Positions 45,133-56,359 of a stretch of DNA of 64,000 nucleotides are shown piece by piece. The DNA comes from Salvator merianae (Eukaryota; Chordata; Lepidosauria; Squamata; Teiidae). Position numbers and translations under genes: made by a program. The notes under the pieces are model-generated. The model was not told where the DNA came from. It did no database searches and was given only the letters and a program-made list of their open reading frames with translations. The DNA lies in contig QVOM02000103.1 of the NCBI GenBank assembly GCA_003586115.2, positions 7,769,323 to 7,833,322 on the forward strand. Reading direction: 5' to 3'. Numbering within the stretch: position 1 is the first letter of the stretch; each line of letters starts with the position of its first letter.

Positions 45133-46855
45133 TAAAAAATATGGGACTGAAGGAACAAGAAGAACTTGGAAGAAAATCTGGATCTGATATAGAAAAGAAG
45201 GTCAAATACTTAGGTGTGTTTTTGGCCTAACAAAACTTGGCATTGTATCAGAATTACTATGCGAAACTCTGGTCAGAAATCAAGCAAGATTTGGAAAGGT
45301 GGTCTAAATTGAGTCTATCATTATTGCATAGAATTTCAGTTATAAAAAATAAATGTTTTCCCAAGAATGAGGCTTTTGTTTCAAGCCATACCAGTAATAT
45401 TTAATTAAGTGGTATTTAAATGGTGGCAAAAGGATTTCACAAGATTTGTATGGCAAAATAAAGAGCCAAGAATATGATTTAAATTGATGTAAGATTCAAA
45501 AGAAAGAGGTGGTTGGGTCTCTCGAATTTAAAATTATATCATGCTGCTTGTTGTTTAAATTGGATTACTAAATGGTTTTGGTTATGAAATAAAAGATTGT
45601 TGCAGCTGGAAGGTCATGATCTAAGATACGGTAGGCATGGTTATTTATGGTATGACAAAGTAAAAGTGAATGCTGCCTTCAAATATCATTATGTAAGACA
45701 TGCTTTATGCAAAGCCTGGGATAAATATAAAAATCAATTATATACCAAAATACCAATGTAGGTTTCACCACACTAGGGTTTATTTAAAGAATCTGGGAGA
45801 AGAGATAAATGGATTAAATATGAAAGAAGTATTGAGTAAAAATAATGTAACAAATGGATTTTCTTTAAAAACAAGAGATCAGTTAAATCAGAAGGGTCTG
45901 GATTTAGAATGGTTTATGTATGTTTAATTTGTGGATGTGTTTAAAAAAGATAAAAGAAGGATGAATTTTGAACTAGAAAGACAGAAAAGGGAAGAAGATC
46001 TTGAGAAAGAAGAGAGGGATACTAGAGGTGTGCTATATAAACTACTTTTGAAAATAAAATTAGTACAAGAACAAGTTAAATAATGTATGATAATATGGGC
46101 TAGAAATTTTAACTACAATATTCTGGTGGAACAATGGGAAAAACTTTGCACTAAAGATTTGAAATTTACTGCATGTAATGCTATAAGAGAGAATATATAT
46201 AAGATGATGTATCGATGGATTTAATGCCTTATAAAATTTAAAAAAATGTATCAAGGCATGTCAAGTAAATGCTGGAAATGCATAAAGCAAGAAGGCACCT
46301 TTTATCATATGTAGTGAACTAGCACAAAAGCAAAAAAAAAAAAAAGGGTGCAAATATTTATGGTTGCAGAATATCTTAAAGATTAACATTCCTTTTAAGC
46401 CAGAACTTTACTTATTAGGGATAATAGAAAATAAGTTTGATGGTATTAATGTCTTAATGCAAAATATGGTAACTGCAGCTAGAATTGTGTATGCACAGAA
46501 GTGGAAAGGGGACAAAATACCAATGGTGGATAATTGGTTGGTTAAAATGATGGACCTTGCTGACATGGACATACTGACTAAATAAGACAGTTTTATGAAA
46601 ACTGGAAACCCTTTATTGATTTTCTGCAAGAATTGGAAAGTGGACTTGTGATTGTTGAATATGAAGCATGAAGAGGAAAGAAGACCTTCAGTAGAAGAAA
46701 AGAACTGAGTGATCAGAAGGGGCAAGAAACATGAAACACAGAAGAAATTATGGAAGAAGGAGGAAGTCAGAAGAAAAAAGGGTTAGCGTAGGAATTTTGA
46801 ATTAAATGTAAATTTTATATATCTTAAATAAAAAATTAATAAAGTTTTAATCTTA

Positions 46856-48223
46856 TGTTATCTTTTGCTGCATCCAGATGGCCAAAAAAGACCCCCTATG
46901 AAGAGTCTGTTGCTCAGGACATCTGCACAACCCTGCCCCTATCGGGTAGTTCACCACCAAGATGTGGAAAGTGCTTTTGGAGCACCCTTCCAACAGAAGA
47001 ACAACTGAAGGTGCTCACCATCCTCTTCTTCCCCTGCCATCTGGAATGGTGACAGAGGCAGGAACAACTTAAACTTGCTTACTTTCTACCTGACATGATT
47101 AAGCACGGGACATAAGTATCCAACTTCTAAAGCCATCATAAGGTCCATTTCTTAATCAGCCTAGACAGAAATGTTGGATCTGCTAGATTTTTTTCTTAGT
47201 TTCAAAGCCTGGAAGACCAGGAAGCATGGTGCTCCCAATCCAGCAGCAGGACCACTGGATCCATTCTGCAGGCAGCTTTCTCCTGGGCTGATGATGCAGT
47301 CTTTTAGTTGTTTATTTTGCCCTCTTCAGCTGAAAATGCAAAAAACAATAGATAGCCTACAAAAATATGCATTCTTGTCAGAGATAATGGGCTAGAAATT
47401 TGGGACCTACTTCTCTAATTCTTTTCCTAAATGCAGTCATTATTACCTCAGTTCCTACAAATAAATGGGCCCAAATTGCCTTTCTTTAATCATGCATGAA
47501 AGATTGGGCTGCAACTGAGGAGATGCTTGAGAACATTCCTTAGGGACATTATTAGAAATGCAGTAAAACAGCAACGATCAAACATCTGGTGGCAATACAG
47601 TACAGAACTGGTAGGCTGCACATAGATTTAGGATAAAATTTGTACAAACTCTCTTTTTAAGTATCTTTGATATTAACAGAGAAAGGTAACTGAATAGTCA
47701 GCCATCTGAAACTTATGCAACACAGTATGCTGTGACCTCATTGATTACTGGCTTGCTGAAGAAACCCAGAACAAAACAGAGACAAGTGATACAGCAAAAA
47801 TTGAGATGACTCATCCTTTATTATGTTTCCTTATATAACTGTGATGGCAGCAGAGCTAAAGATAGTTCACTGAAGTGATCTGACAGATCCATGTCATTCA
47901 GTTGATTCTTTTTACATCATAATGGTAACTCTGCAGATGTGTAATTTTCCAGAGCATCTTTGTACAGTGCTGCAAGGGTAACATATCATTGGATTAAAAG
48001 CTAAAGTTGCCTGCTACTATTTACAGATTTCCATATTTAATTACTACAAAGCAGTTTGGGAAAGGTTCATAGCTCATCTAACACAGTATCCTTTCTTACA
48101 CAATGAACCACCAATTGCTTCTGGGCACTCTCAAGCAGAAGACAAAGGCAAAACCTTCACCTGCTCTTGAATCTTTGTAAATGGCCTTTAGAGGCATCCT
48201 GTTTGCCTCTTCAATCCTACAAA
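46856..48223. other. Anonymous noncoding DNA
   Basis: No gene seen. Parts at 46862-47050 have an imperfect symmetry (GCATCCAGATGGCC ... GCCATCTGGAATGG) that may be a small decayed MITE. Confidence 0.4.
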
Positions 48224-49475
48224 TAAACCCTCAAGAACTTTAAATTCTACAATTGTAGGATTGTAGGATTAAAGGCCAAATAACCTTTGACTATAGGATG
48301 AAAGCCCCAAGAAATTTTAATTGTAGGACTAAAACCTCATGAACCTTAATTTCTAAGACTTTAAACAGAGGAACTTTATCTTGGACATAATCCCCAAGAA
48401 CCTCAAATTCCAGGTTTTAACCCCATAAAACCTTAAACTGTAGAACTAAAGACACAAGAAAATTAGGCCGTTCTCGCACTTAGGGAAAAGTAAGGTTCGG
48501 GGCGCCCACTAGAATGCAGGATCCATACTTACATCCAGCCCGAGCACACCCAAAATATACCATACCCCACCCGATACCTACCGGAATCCAACTAGCGGTG
48601 GTGAAGTAATTTGTAGTCCCGATCCCCACCGCCGCGATCGGGCTCGGTTCGCACCTGCCTTCCGGTCCACGGCGCCCGCCATCTTCTGGACGATTAGCCC
48701 GCCCATCACGGATGCGTGATCTGGTGATCACGCAATGCACGATGGGCAATGGGGCCTACCCACGCCACCGCGATCAGGCCGGGCACGCTGGCTGGGGCCG
48801 CACTGCGCCCCATCTGGCATTTTGGTGCCCGATCACGGGCGCGAACGGCGGTCACCGCGGCAGTGGCCTACAAGCGTCAGGCCGCTGCCATGTCGACCGG
48901 GAGGCCGGCGCGATGCGCATGGCAATGACGCAATCGCGCATGCACACTGGCCCTCTCTCCCCTGTAGTGGGATCAGGCCTTCTCGATCGGGCCAGCGGCC
49001 CCCCAATTGGGCGTGCCCAGCCTCATTGGGGTGATCAGGCCGCCCCAATCGGGCCGGGCGGGCCCAATCACAGCACCGCGGGCCCGATTGGGAAGGCCCA
49101 ATCCCACTACAGGGTGGAGAGGCCCAGTGCGCACTTGCAATTGCGTCAGCGCTGTGTGCAGCGCTGTCCTCCTGGTCACCATGGCAGTGGCCTGACGCTT
49201 TCCGGCCACTGTCATGGTGAGCATCAGGGATGGATAATGGGGTTCGCACTCGCGAATGCCATTATCCAGCCTCAGGTGAGTTTTCAGGCCCCATAGTGCA
49301 GACGGTGTCTGCACAATGGGGTCTGTTCCACACTAGAATGGGCTAATTAGCCCATTCTAGCGTGGAAAGTGCGAACAGGCCCTTAGATTCTAGGCCTTAA
49401 GCCCCAAGACACCTGAAACGTAGGGCCTAACCCTCAACAATGTTAAATTACAGAACTAAAACTTAGGAAATTTCT
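48224..49475. repeat. Diverged ~30-bp minisatellite, about 11 units, split by a MITE
   Basis: Units of 28-31 bp with approximate consensus AAACCCCAAGAACCTTAAAT followed by TGTAGGACT run from 48224 to 48462 and resume at 49383 to about 49475. Examples: AAAGCCCCAAGAAATTTTAA (about 48302), AAAACCTCATGAACCTTAAT (about 48331), AATCCCCAAGAACCTCAAAT (about 48389), TAAGCCCCAAGACACCTGAA (about 49398). The copies are 60-80% alike by eye, so the array is old. The MITE at 48466-49382 sits inside one unit. Confidence 0.75.
48466..49382. mobile_element. 917-bp GC-rich MITE with TTA target duplication
   Basis: Flanked by TTA at 48463-48465 and 49383-49385. Ends GGCCGTTCTCGCACTTAGG and, inverted, GGGCCTGTTCGCACTTTCC. 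The interior is CpG-rich with repeated GATCGGGCC / GGCCCGATT motifs and several imperfect inverted repeats, including a block CACTAGAATGGGCTAATTAG next to its inverse. Open frames up to 194 codons (48712-49296) overlap on both strands and have proline/glycine/arginine-rich translations; they are compositional. No transposase. Confidence 0.8.
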
Positions 49476-49480
49476 GCTCT

Positions 49481-49646
49481 GGGCCTTATTCCACATTATA
49501 TCCCAGAATATGGACCAGTCACCTGCATGCTAATACAGGCTACCACAGAGCTCAAGTGGGGCCTGCCATAGTCTGCACTAGCATGCCGATGGCTATATCC
49601 CTATTCTGAGATATAATCCAAAATAAGGCCTAGTGTAGAAGGGCCT
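49481..49646. mobile_element. Short palindromic MITE (~170 bp, family Z)
   Basis: GGGCCTTATTCCACATTATA at the left, AGTGTAGAAGGGCC at the right, and internal TGCATGCTAATACAGGCTAC / CTGCACTAGCATGCC as inverted arms. The same layout is found at 54054-54827 (interrupted), 56816 and 62833. Confidence 0.7.
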
Positions 49647-50557
49647 TTAGATCTTCACACAAGATGTGAACCAACAGTCACTTAAAATGGATAGATCCAA
49701 CCCCCCAAAAAAAGATGAAAAACAAAAGGATCTATCAATTAAAAACTGATAAAACTGATTGTCACTGTAATAATGTAAATATATCTCAATGTATTTCCAT
49801 TTTCAAATCAGTTGATATAAAACTACAAATGCAATATCACAAAAAACAAAATGTACACAGCGTTAAAAGGTCTTGCACTAATTATACCAAGAATTGTGTA
49901 GATGTAGGTCTCTAGTGTGTCAATAAATACATTTCAACACAGAAAAAAACCAGTCTAAAAAAGTGTGACTAAAAGCCTGAAGTGTTTTGTCCACAAAAGG
50001 TCTCCTTCAGTGGCTTTCTTACTGACTTTTTCACAGGTTCATGTTGAAAGTCTTGTGCTGGTCTTCTGAGGTATCACAATGTAACAGCTAAAGGCTCCTA
50101 AATATAAAATAGAATAACTGACACTGCTGTGTACCAGTGGTTCTTTGAAATGGCTATTTACAATGTAAGGAGTCATCTTGACATAAGTACTCATGGAGCA
50201 CCACATAGGTTTAAAAAAAACACAAAAACACTGTAAAACAGAAAATAAAGCTATCCACTTTCTTTGGGGACGATGGAATTGTGCCAGATACCATGTTGAA
50301 CAATGCCACAAGGTATAAGATCTGTTGGGAAGGGTATGAGGGGCAGGGTGGCCACATGCCTCAGAACGGTAAGAACTTTAAGTGCACTCATTGCTATTAG
50401 ATGCTCATGTTGCTGCCATAAAGATGAATGGAAGCAATTACTCTGTGCTCCTCATAGACCAATTTCATGACACACAGAAAATGGCAGCCTTCAAGGGCCA
50501 TTTTACTGTAGATTCCAAAATAGAACCATCTGTAACTTTGGAAGAACTGACTTTAGA
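49647..50557. other. Anonymous noncoding DNA
   Basis: AT-rich; nothing recognised. Confidence 0.45.
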
Positions 50558-50726
50558 AGAAGAAGAACTTAGTTTTTATACCCCGCTTTTCTCGGCCAAA
50601 GCTGACTCAAAGCGGCTTACAAGGTTATTTTTTGCCAGAAGGCTTACATCTATCTATCTTCCGCATCACACAATGTGATGCTCCCTATTTATCTACTTGC
50701 AATTACTTGCTTTCGAACAGCTAGGT
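50558..50726 (-). mobile_element. tRNA-derived SINE, 5'-truncated (second copy)
   Basis: Matches the 3' two-thirds of the SINE at 20213-20508 almost base for base (for example GCATCACACAATGTGATGCT and TTACTTGCTTTCGAACAGCT), same orientation, including the GAA-type repeat at its tail. The tRNA-like head is missing; it breaks off at GCTAGGTT (50720-50727). Confidence 0.85.
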
Positions 50727-51654
50727 TTGCAGTGCAGAGGGGGTGGAGCCTGCAGATGTTATGCTTCCTACCTCAGGAACTAGAGCAAGCACTACAGCCC
50801 AGCAGGCATCATTATACCCCACTATGCAGCCTTTATGTCAATTTGCATAATTTGAGCCTGAGCCTCACTTTGTGCATGCGTTCTTGGAAGGTATGAAAGC
50901 TGCTTTCTTGACGGTTTCCAGTTTTACAGCAACATCTGACTCTTACAGAAACAATTTCTAGTAACTGGCATAGAAGCAAACACCATACATGTACACACAT
51001 TCAAAACTAGAATGAATTTCTGTGGCTATGTATGGCCAGATAGAGAAGACCCTGAATTAACTGTATAAATATGGCCTTACATACAATTACTTACACCAAT
51101 GGCTCGTGAAGGTCATGCATATTTTGCAGTAAGTCTGGCTCCATTATGAGAATCATTAAGGTCATAATACCATAGAAGCCAGCAAAGGTGCCTGGGGGCA
51201 AGCCTGACTGCCATACTGGCCTTCTCTCCACTTTTCAAAGTGGCTTCCCAGTTCCAGGTTGTATATTCAAAGCTGCATACTCACCCTCTTTGAGCAGGCA
51301 CAGCAGCCCCTAGATTAACTGCTGCCCACATCATGAAGACAAGGGTTGTCTGAATGGATGTGCAAGGGAGTGTCCCGAGTCACTCCTTGTGCACTTACCT
51401 TTAGGGACCTTTGATGTCCCCCTAAGGTAATAGTGCTTTTCTGCACTTACCTTAAATCTGGATCAACAAGTGTGCTATGAACCTTCTTTCTGCAGAATAC
51501 AGAAGGCCCCACCCTTCTGCACCAAGTGGAAAGTATTCTAGACCTGTAGGACCTAGATTCAGATAGCCAGTGGACCTAATCTATCAGGTCCATCGATATA
51601 GTAGCAGATGAAAATCTGGATCACAAAGCATGCAGATGGCACACACACCCATAT
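50727..51654. other. Anonymous noncoding DNA
   Basis: No gene or repeat recognised. Confidence 0.4.
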
Positions 51655-51852
51655 TCTGAATTAACACAGGGACCCATTTTGCTGGCCATTGGAGCATTGG
51701 AGGCTGACTCTGAAGTCATGAGAACTGCAGGATCAGCATGGGGACTGGAACAGCATTGATCCAGCTCAAAGCAATCCACCCCAGCCTGTAATGGACTGCT
51801 TTGTTTCAGGCAAACTGATCCAAACAGTTAAGTGTAGAAAGGCCCATAGAGA
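51655..51852. mobile_element. Probable MITE of the GGGACAGATTG-type group
   Basis: Left GGGACCCATTTTGCTGGCC, right AGTTAAGTGTAGAAAGGCCC, and interior GCAATCCACCCCAGCCTGTA, like the elements at 13305 and 16420. No clear duplication of flanking bases. Confidence 0.45.
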
Positions 51853-52734
51853 CTGGTTACCTTGGAGGTCCCTCAAAGGTGTCTTGTCTGCATAATGGAG
51901 ACATCGCCTAAAAAGTCATGCAATCAAGGGTTAAAAGAAAGAAAACTATGAAAACTTTTTTTTTTCCTTATGGATATTTTTTTAAGATTGTTATTGAAAT
52001 CTAAATATTTTATTTGTGCTTACATCCTGGCAAAATTATTTTTACACCATTATAATATAGTCTTGGTCTTTCATACATACTTGAACACATCTAATTTAAT
52101 ATAAAATCTGGGCTTTGCAATCACATTATAAGGCAATTTTTATATTCTGCTTGGATGCCTCATAATCAAACATTATTTTGCACATTTTCAGATGTATAGT
52201 TCTCATACTGGTGCTCAGTGACATTCTGTGCATTTCATAGATCAGTTGTTTCTATATTCACAAAGTCTTCTGTGAGAAACAGACATAAACTACAGGTATT
52301 TTACACACTAATGACTCTGTTCCCTTGGTATATATAAAATGTTCTTTTGACGTCAAGAAATATATACAGTTTGTATATTAAAAGATCAAAACTACAGCTG
52401 CAGTTTTAATTTGAATGTTTAAAAAACTCTGCTGCATAATAAGGCTTCTTAAAGTTTGCAGTATTGTTACTTTCCAGTGTGACTCTCCACACTTCAAGAC
52501 AAAACTGCCAGATTTGATGTTCTGGAATGATTAGGTGGATAACAAGCAGAATTGGCTAATCTGAAAAGAAGTTAGAACAAATGCATTGTGCCAGCAAAAT
52601 TTGAATTGGCTTATATTAGATCTGCTCTACTTTGGTGTCACTAAACTTGAATTTGTTGTTGTTATGCAGAGTTGACTCCTTGCAACTGAGGCAGGGTTGA
52701 CTCCTGATAACTTCATGTGCATATCCACATGGTC
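51853..52734. other. Anonymous noncoding DNA
   Basis: AT-rich; no gene or repeat recognised. Confidence 0.45.
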
Positions 52735-52950
52735 TGGTATATCATGAGAGATTAATTTCAGCAGCACAAGAAGCCATGCCACCAAAGTAGCCCCCCTTTA
52801 AAAGCATTTGGAAGCCAACCATGCTAGTGCCAAAGCTGATGCAAGCTTCAGACTCCGTGTAGGGACTGGTGTGGGACAGATTGCTCATTCCAGTACAGGA
52901 TCCCCCCTTCTGTATTAGAATAGCAAAGATAAATGTGAATATGGTCTTAG
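52735..52950. mobile_element. Probable MITE of the GGGACAGATTG-type group
   Basis: Right end AAATGTGAATATGGTC followed by TTA; interior GTGTGGGACAGATTGCTC. Similar to 5255, 13305 and 16420. Left border uncertain, near ATGGTCTGGTATATC. Confidence 0.45.
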
Positions 52951-52984
52951 TCAATGCCTAAACGTTATTCACTCTAGAATCAAT

Positions 52985-53411
52985 GGGCCTTTTCACACTT
53001 AACACTAGTGAGCATCAGAAACACTCACTTGTCAAGTGCTTCTGCATTTCATGGAGTCCCTGGCGATCAGGAGCAGACTACAGCTGCTCTCAATTGCTAT
53101 CTGCTGTGGAGCACAAAATCATGCTCCACAGCTGTACCAGGAGCAGCTGGACTGCTGCTGGTACACTGTATTTGCACCCACATCCAGGTGCAATTGCACC
53201 TACACTGTTGTGCAACATTGCCAGTCACCATGGCAGTGACTGGAAGTTTCCCAGCTGCTGTCATGGTACAGGAAATCAGCTGGACACCAACATTCACACT
53301 TCAAATACTGGCATCCTACTGGTGGTCTGTTCTATGGCCTTGTAGTTTGGATGGTCACTGTGCTGCAAAGTCTATTCCACCTTAGAACAGAATAATATGT
53401 GAACAAGGCCC
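52985..53411. mobile_element. MITE with AAT target duplication
   Basis: 427 bp between matching AAT triplets (52982-52984 and 53412-53414). Left end GGGCCTTTTCACACTTAAC; right end, inverted, GGGCCTTGTTCACATATT. Interior blocks (TTGCCAGTCACCATGGCAGT, CACCAACATTCACACTTCAA) recur in the 54937 and 22091 elements. Overlapping frames of 120-125 codons (52983-53385) are not genes. Confidence 0.75.
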
Positions 53412-53414
53412 AAT

Positions 53415-54053
53415 ATATGACTGGACCAGCACTGATGAATATTTCTTAGCTCCCAGAGTTATTTGAATGGTAAGAATTCTGCTTCAAACTCTTTTTGTCA
53501 TAAAGAAAGAAATATCTACTTGACCGGTCAGCAGACTTAGTGTGTTTGCCAAGATATTCTTACAAAGATTCACAGGTAGATGATGCATTACTCTTGGATT
53601 TCACTTGTCAAGGCAGCTGACTCTGTCTAGTTTTTCTGTTCCCAGTGGATATCATTTTGTTTAAGAGATGAAACAGTTGAAGTTGATGTGGAATACAACA
53701 AACGGTGAGAGAAAATATGTGCATTACAGCTCTGGGAGAAAACTGCATTTGTAACACAACCATCAACATAAAGTGATAGATTATATACCGATGTACTGCA
53801 GCAGAAAAAAGAATGCCTAGTATTGATTAAAGAATAAAATACTTACATGCATTATGAATTACTAGTGCTGGCAGCACTAATAATAGATACAGTTGTTTCA
53901 TCCCTGTAACATTTTGCTTAATGTACTGATTGATATAGAAAGTTGATTTTATGGGGAAAGGATAGTTCATTGGAGGTAAAGGTAAAGATGTAAAGGTTTG
54001 ACTACTGGTGATGTAACAAACAAGACATAATATTGTATAATATATCTCTCGAA
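53415..54053. other. Anonymous noncoding DNA
   Basis: No feature recognised. Confidence 0.45.
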
Positions 54054-54827
54054 GGCCCTTTCTGCACTTGGCCTTATTGTGGATTAAATCCCAGACTAGG
54101 GACCTGCTATCCACATGCTAGTGCAAACTATGGGCCTGCTCGCACTTACCTCCATAGAATGGTCTCATTAGTAGGCTTCAGACCGGAGACGTTGGAGTCT
54201 GCTGGGTGCTATACGCACTTACAGCCAGAGAAACGGACTCCAAGTTGATCAGCAGAGGGAGCGGTGCGGATAGGAATCCCCTAGTCAGGAAATGAGGTCA
54301 CGAACCATAGAGGCACAGATGCCTAGATAGGTCTAGCAATCCGAACCATAGAGTACTGCTTCGAAGCTAGAGGGGCTCCTTTCGGAGCTGGCTTCGCAAT
54401 GGCAGCCAGGCTGTGAAGCCCAAAGGGCAAACCCGGTTGCGAAGCAGCAGACCGGGTTGCGAAGCAGTGGACTGCGCCTGTGCAGCCGCGCCAGCCCCTC
54501 CCCGCCAGCATTTCGAGCCAGGAAGGGAGTGCGAAAGGACCTTCCCTGATCTTTGCTCGATCGTGCAGGTCAGAATGAAGACAAGTAATTACTTGTCTCG
54601 CTTTCCCCAACATCAGGTACGTATCGGGAGAGGCTGGGTTCAGATCAGGGGAGGCGCGCGCCCGCGGCAATGCAAAAGCTCCGTTCCAGCGAACGGACTA
54701 CCAGGATAGTGTGAACAGGCCCTATGAAAGGTCTTCCCCAGGGCCTACCATAGTCTGCACTAGCATGCAGATGGCAGGTCCCTATTCTGAAATATAATCT
54801 GGAATAAGTCCAAGTGCAGAAAGGGCC
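54054..54827. mobile_element. Family Z palindromic MITE interrupted by a family X MITE
   Basis: Left arm GGCCCTTTCTGCACTTGGCC (54054-54131) and right arm ending AAGTGCAGAAAGGGCC (54726-54827). Joined, they would form a ~180-bp palindromic element like that at 62833-63012, with the interruption falling in CTAGTGCAAACTATG near its centre. No coding capacity. The outer 3-bp duplication is not evident (GAA / ACA). Confidence 0.75.
54132..54722 (-). mobile_element. Family X MITE (copy 2) with TAT target duplication
   Basis: 591 bp between TAT triplets (54129-54131 and 54723-54725). Ends GGGCCTGCTCGCACTTAC and, inverted, GGGCCTGTTCACACTATCC. The interior is the inverted counterpart of 23771-24349, for example TCAGCAGAGGGAGCGGTGCG, TCCGAACCATAGAGTACTGC, GGGCAAACCCGGTTGCGAAG. 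A ~20-bp internal duplication (ACCGGGTTGCGAAGCAG twice, 54430-54470) is special to this copy. Confidence 0.85.
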
Positions 54828-54936
54828 ACAGTGTACTATATTATGGTTCCTGAGTTTGATTATTAGGCTACCTACTGGGGAAATAAAAACAAGAGCCATG
54901 AGCCTAAGACTGCAGGAACAAGAAGGATGGAAATAA

Positions 54937-55401
54937 GGGCCTGTTTTCACTTTAGTGGTGAAGCGATCCAGGCCAGTCAGATTTTACAACTGTGGAAACT
55001 TACCAAAAGCTGCCACAGACAACCACAAAGCCATCTAATGGTGGACTGCTTTTTAACAGTCCACATGCTTAACAGGAGTGTCCAGATCACTCCTGGACAC
55101 CAACATCCACACCCTTTTCTGGGAGCAGAGTGGTGAGTGGACGTGGTGGCATAAGTATGGCTACACAGTTGTGTGCTACATCCAGATCATCATGGCAACA
55201 GCCAGCCTCTCACCAGATGCCAGTGTGACCATTGCCTCGGTGATCCAGGCAGTCTCAGATTAGCCATTCATACTTCAAGTGCTGCTGGCCAAGTAGAGGT
55301 CGCGTTTAGCATTTGAAGTGCAAATGGCTGCTATCACACTTGATCTTCACTAGCCTGGTATATTATTATACCATTCTAGGCCACCAAGTGAAAACAGTCC
55401 G
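54937..55401. mobile_element. MITE of the 'TATAATAATAC' family
   Basis: Left end GGGCCTGTTTTCACTTTAG; right end, inverted, GGACTGTTTTCACTTGGTG then TATGGTATAATAATA-like sequence. Flanks TAA and TAT, near-matching. Interior has TGGACACCAACATCCACACC, shared with 52985-53411. Confidence 0.65.
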
Positions 55402-55470
55402 TATAATAAGAAGCTACTTCCCTGCCTCCACAAACATGTTTTGCAAGTGAAAGATGCTGCTGCAAACAAT

Positions 55471-56065
55471 GGGCATTTTTGCACTTACCAGAGGAGAACG
55501 TTCTAATTAGCAGGCTTCAGGCCATTGAAGATGGAGTCCGTTGAGTGCTATACCCACTTGCCAGCAATGGAAACGACTTCAAGCTGACCAGCAGAGGGAG
55601 CACTGTGAATGGGAATCCACTAGACAGGAAGTGAGATCACAAATCATAGAGGCACGAATGCGAACATAGAGCTAGTAATCTGAAACATAAAGCTACAAAC
55701 TTAGAGCTACTACTTCAAAGTTACAGTAGCTCCTTTCAGAGCTGTCTTTGAACCATCAGCCAGGGTATGAAGCTGAAAGGGCAAACCAGATTGCAAAGCA
55801 GCAGACAGTGCTTGCGTGGCCCTGCCAGCCCCTCCCCGCTACCATTTTGAACCAGGAAGCAGTGCAAACACACCTCCCCCAATCTGTACTTGTTTGCACA
55901 GGTCAAAACCAAGACAGCAAATTACTTGTCTAGCCTTCCCCAGCTTCAGATACGTATCAGGTGCACCTCAGTGAGAATCAGGACTGCTGCATTTGTGTGC
56001 GAGTGCGAATCCTCCCTTCTAGCGAGCGGACAAGAACGTTCCTCTCACGAAGTGCGAAAAGGCCC
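55471..56065 (-). mobile_element. Family X MITE (copy 3)
   Basis: Ends GGGCATTTTTGCACTTACC and, inverted, GGGCCTTTTCGCACTTCG. 595 bp. Interior is the inverted relative of 23771-24349 (TGACCAGCAGAGGGAGCACT, GACAAGTGG-type replaced by ATTACTTGTCTAGCCTTCCC). It has accumulated more changes than copy 2. Flanking triplets do not match. Confidence 0.75.
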
Positions 56066-56351
56066 CTTTTTATTATGTTAATCTCATCTTGACAGCCATA
56101 CTTGTCAGCATATCTTCCACCAGGATACTGTAAAATGTAGCTCTGTTTGCAGGTAAATTCTACTTTCCTGCTCCAAAATTGTTTACATTTGTCCAAGATA
56201 ACCCCTTTTGTCCTTCTACCAGCAAAACTGGAAATATCAATGTACCTAGGTGTCTGGAGAGTATCAGATGCAAATTTAACCATTGCTTGACATCCTGCTC
56301 TCCCTTTCTTAGCAAAAAAATCTTCTTCCATTCTTTGGAAGCTTCTAGTTT
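56066..56351. other. Anonymous spacer, possible old coding-like relic
   Basis: Open frames on both strands (minus 55978-56331 and plus 56179-56451) overlap. No domain recognised. Confidence 0.3.
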
Positions 56352-56359
56352 GTCTAGAT

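Larger units (their letters stand above)
42960..46855 (+). mobile_element. L1 LINE copy, ORF2 and 3'UTR, heavily frameshifted
   Basis: 5'-truncated at the very start of ORF2. Endonuclease: SLNMPQRRKIFHMLK, LDLICIQESHIRKKDEKYL (42985-43341), FADHNPVKV (43600-43640). RT: AIKKMKGGKAPGPD (44290-44335), VQKGTRQGCPLSPLLFIL (44865-44925). C-terminal knuckle: CWKCIKQEGTFYHM at 46270-46315. The 3'UTR at 46580-46855 (ATGAAAACTGGAAACCCTTT, GAGGAAAGAAGACC) ends AATAAAGTTTTAATC and matches the tail of the element at 34541-38311. More than ten frames are needed to read it, so it is dead. Confidence 0.9.

Noticed and set aside
48712..49314. Frames of 99-194 codons on both strands
   Set aside because: They lie in the GC-rich MITE with its own TTA duplication; overlapping on both strands and compositional.
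52983..53385. Two overlapping plus-strand frames of 120-125 codons rich in Cys
   Set aside because: They coincide exactly with a MITE bounded by AAT duplications; related copies do not keep the frames.
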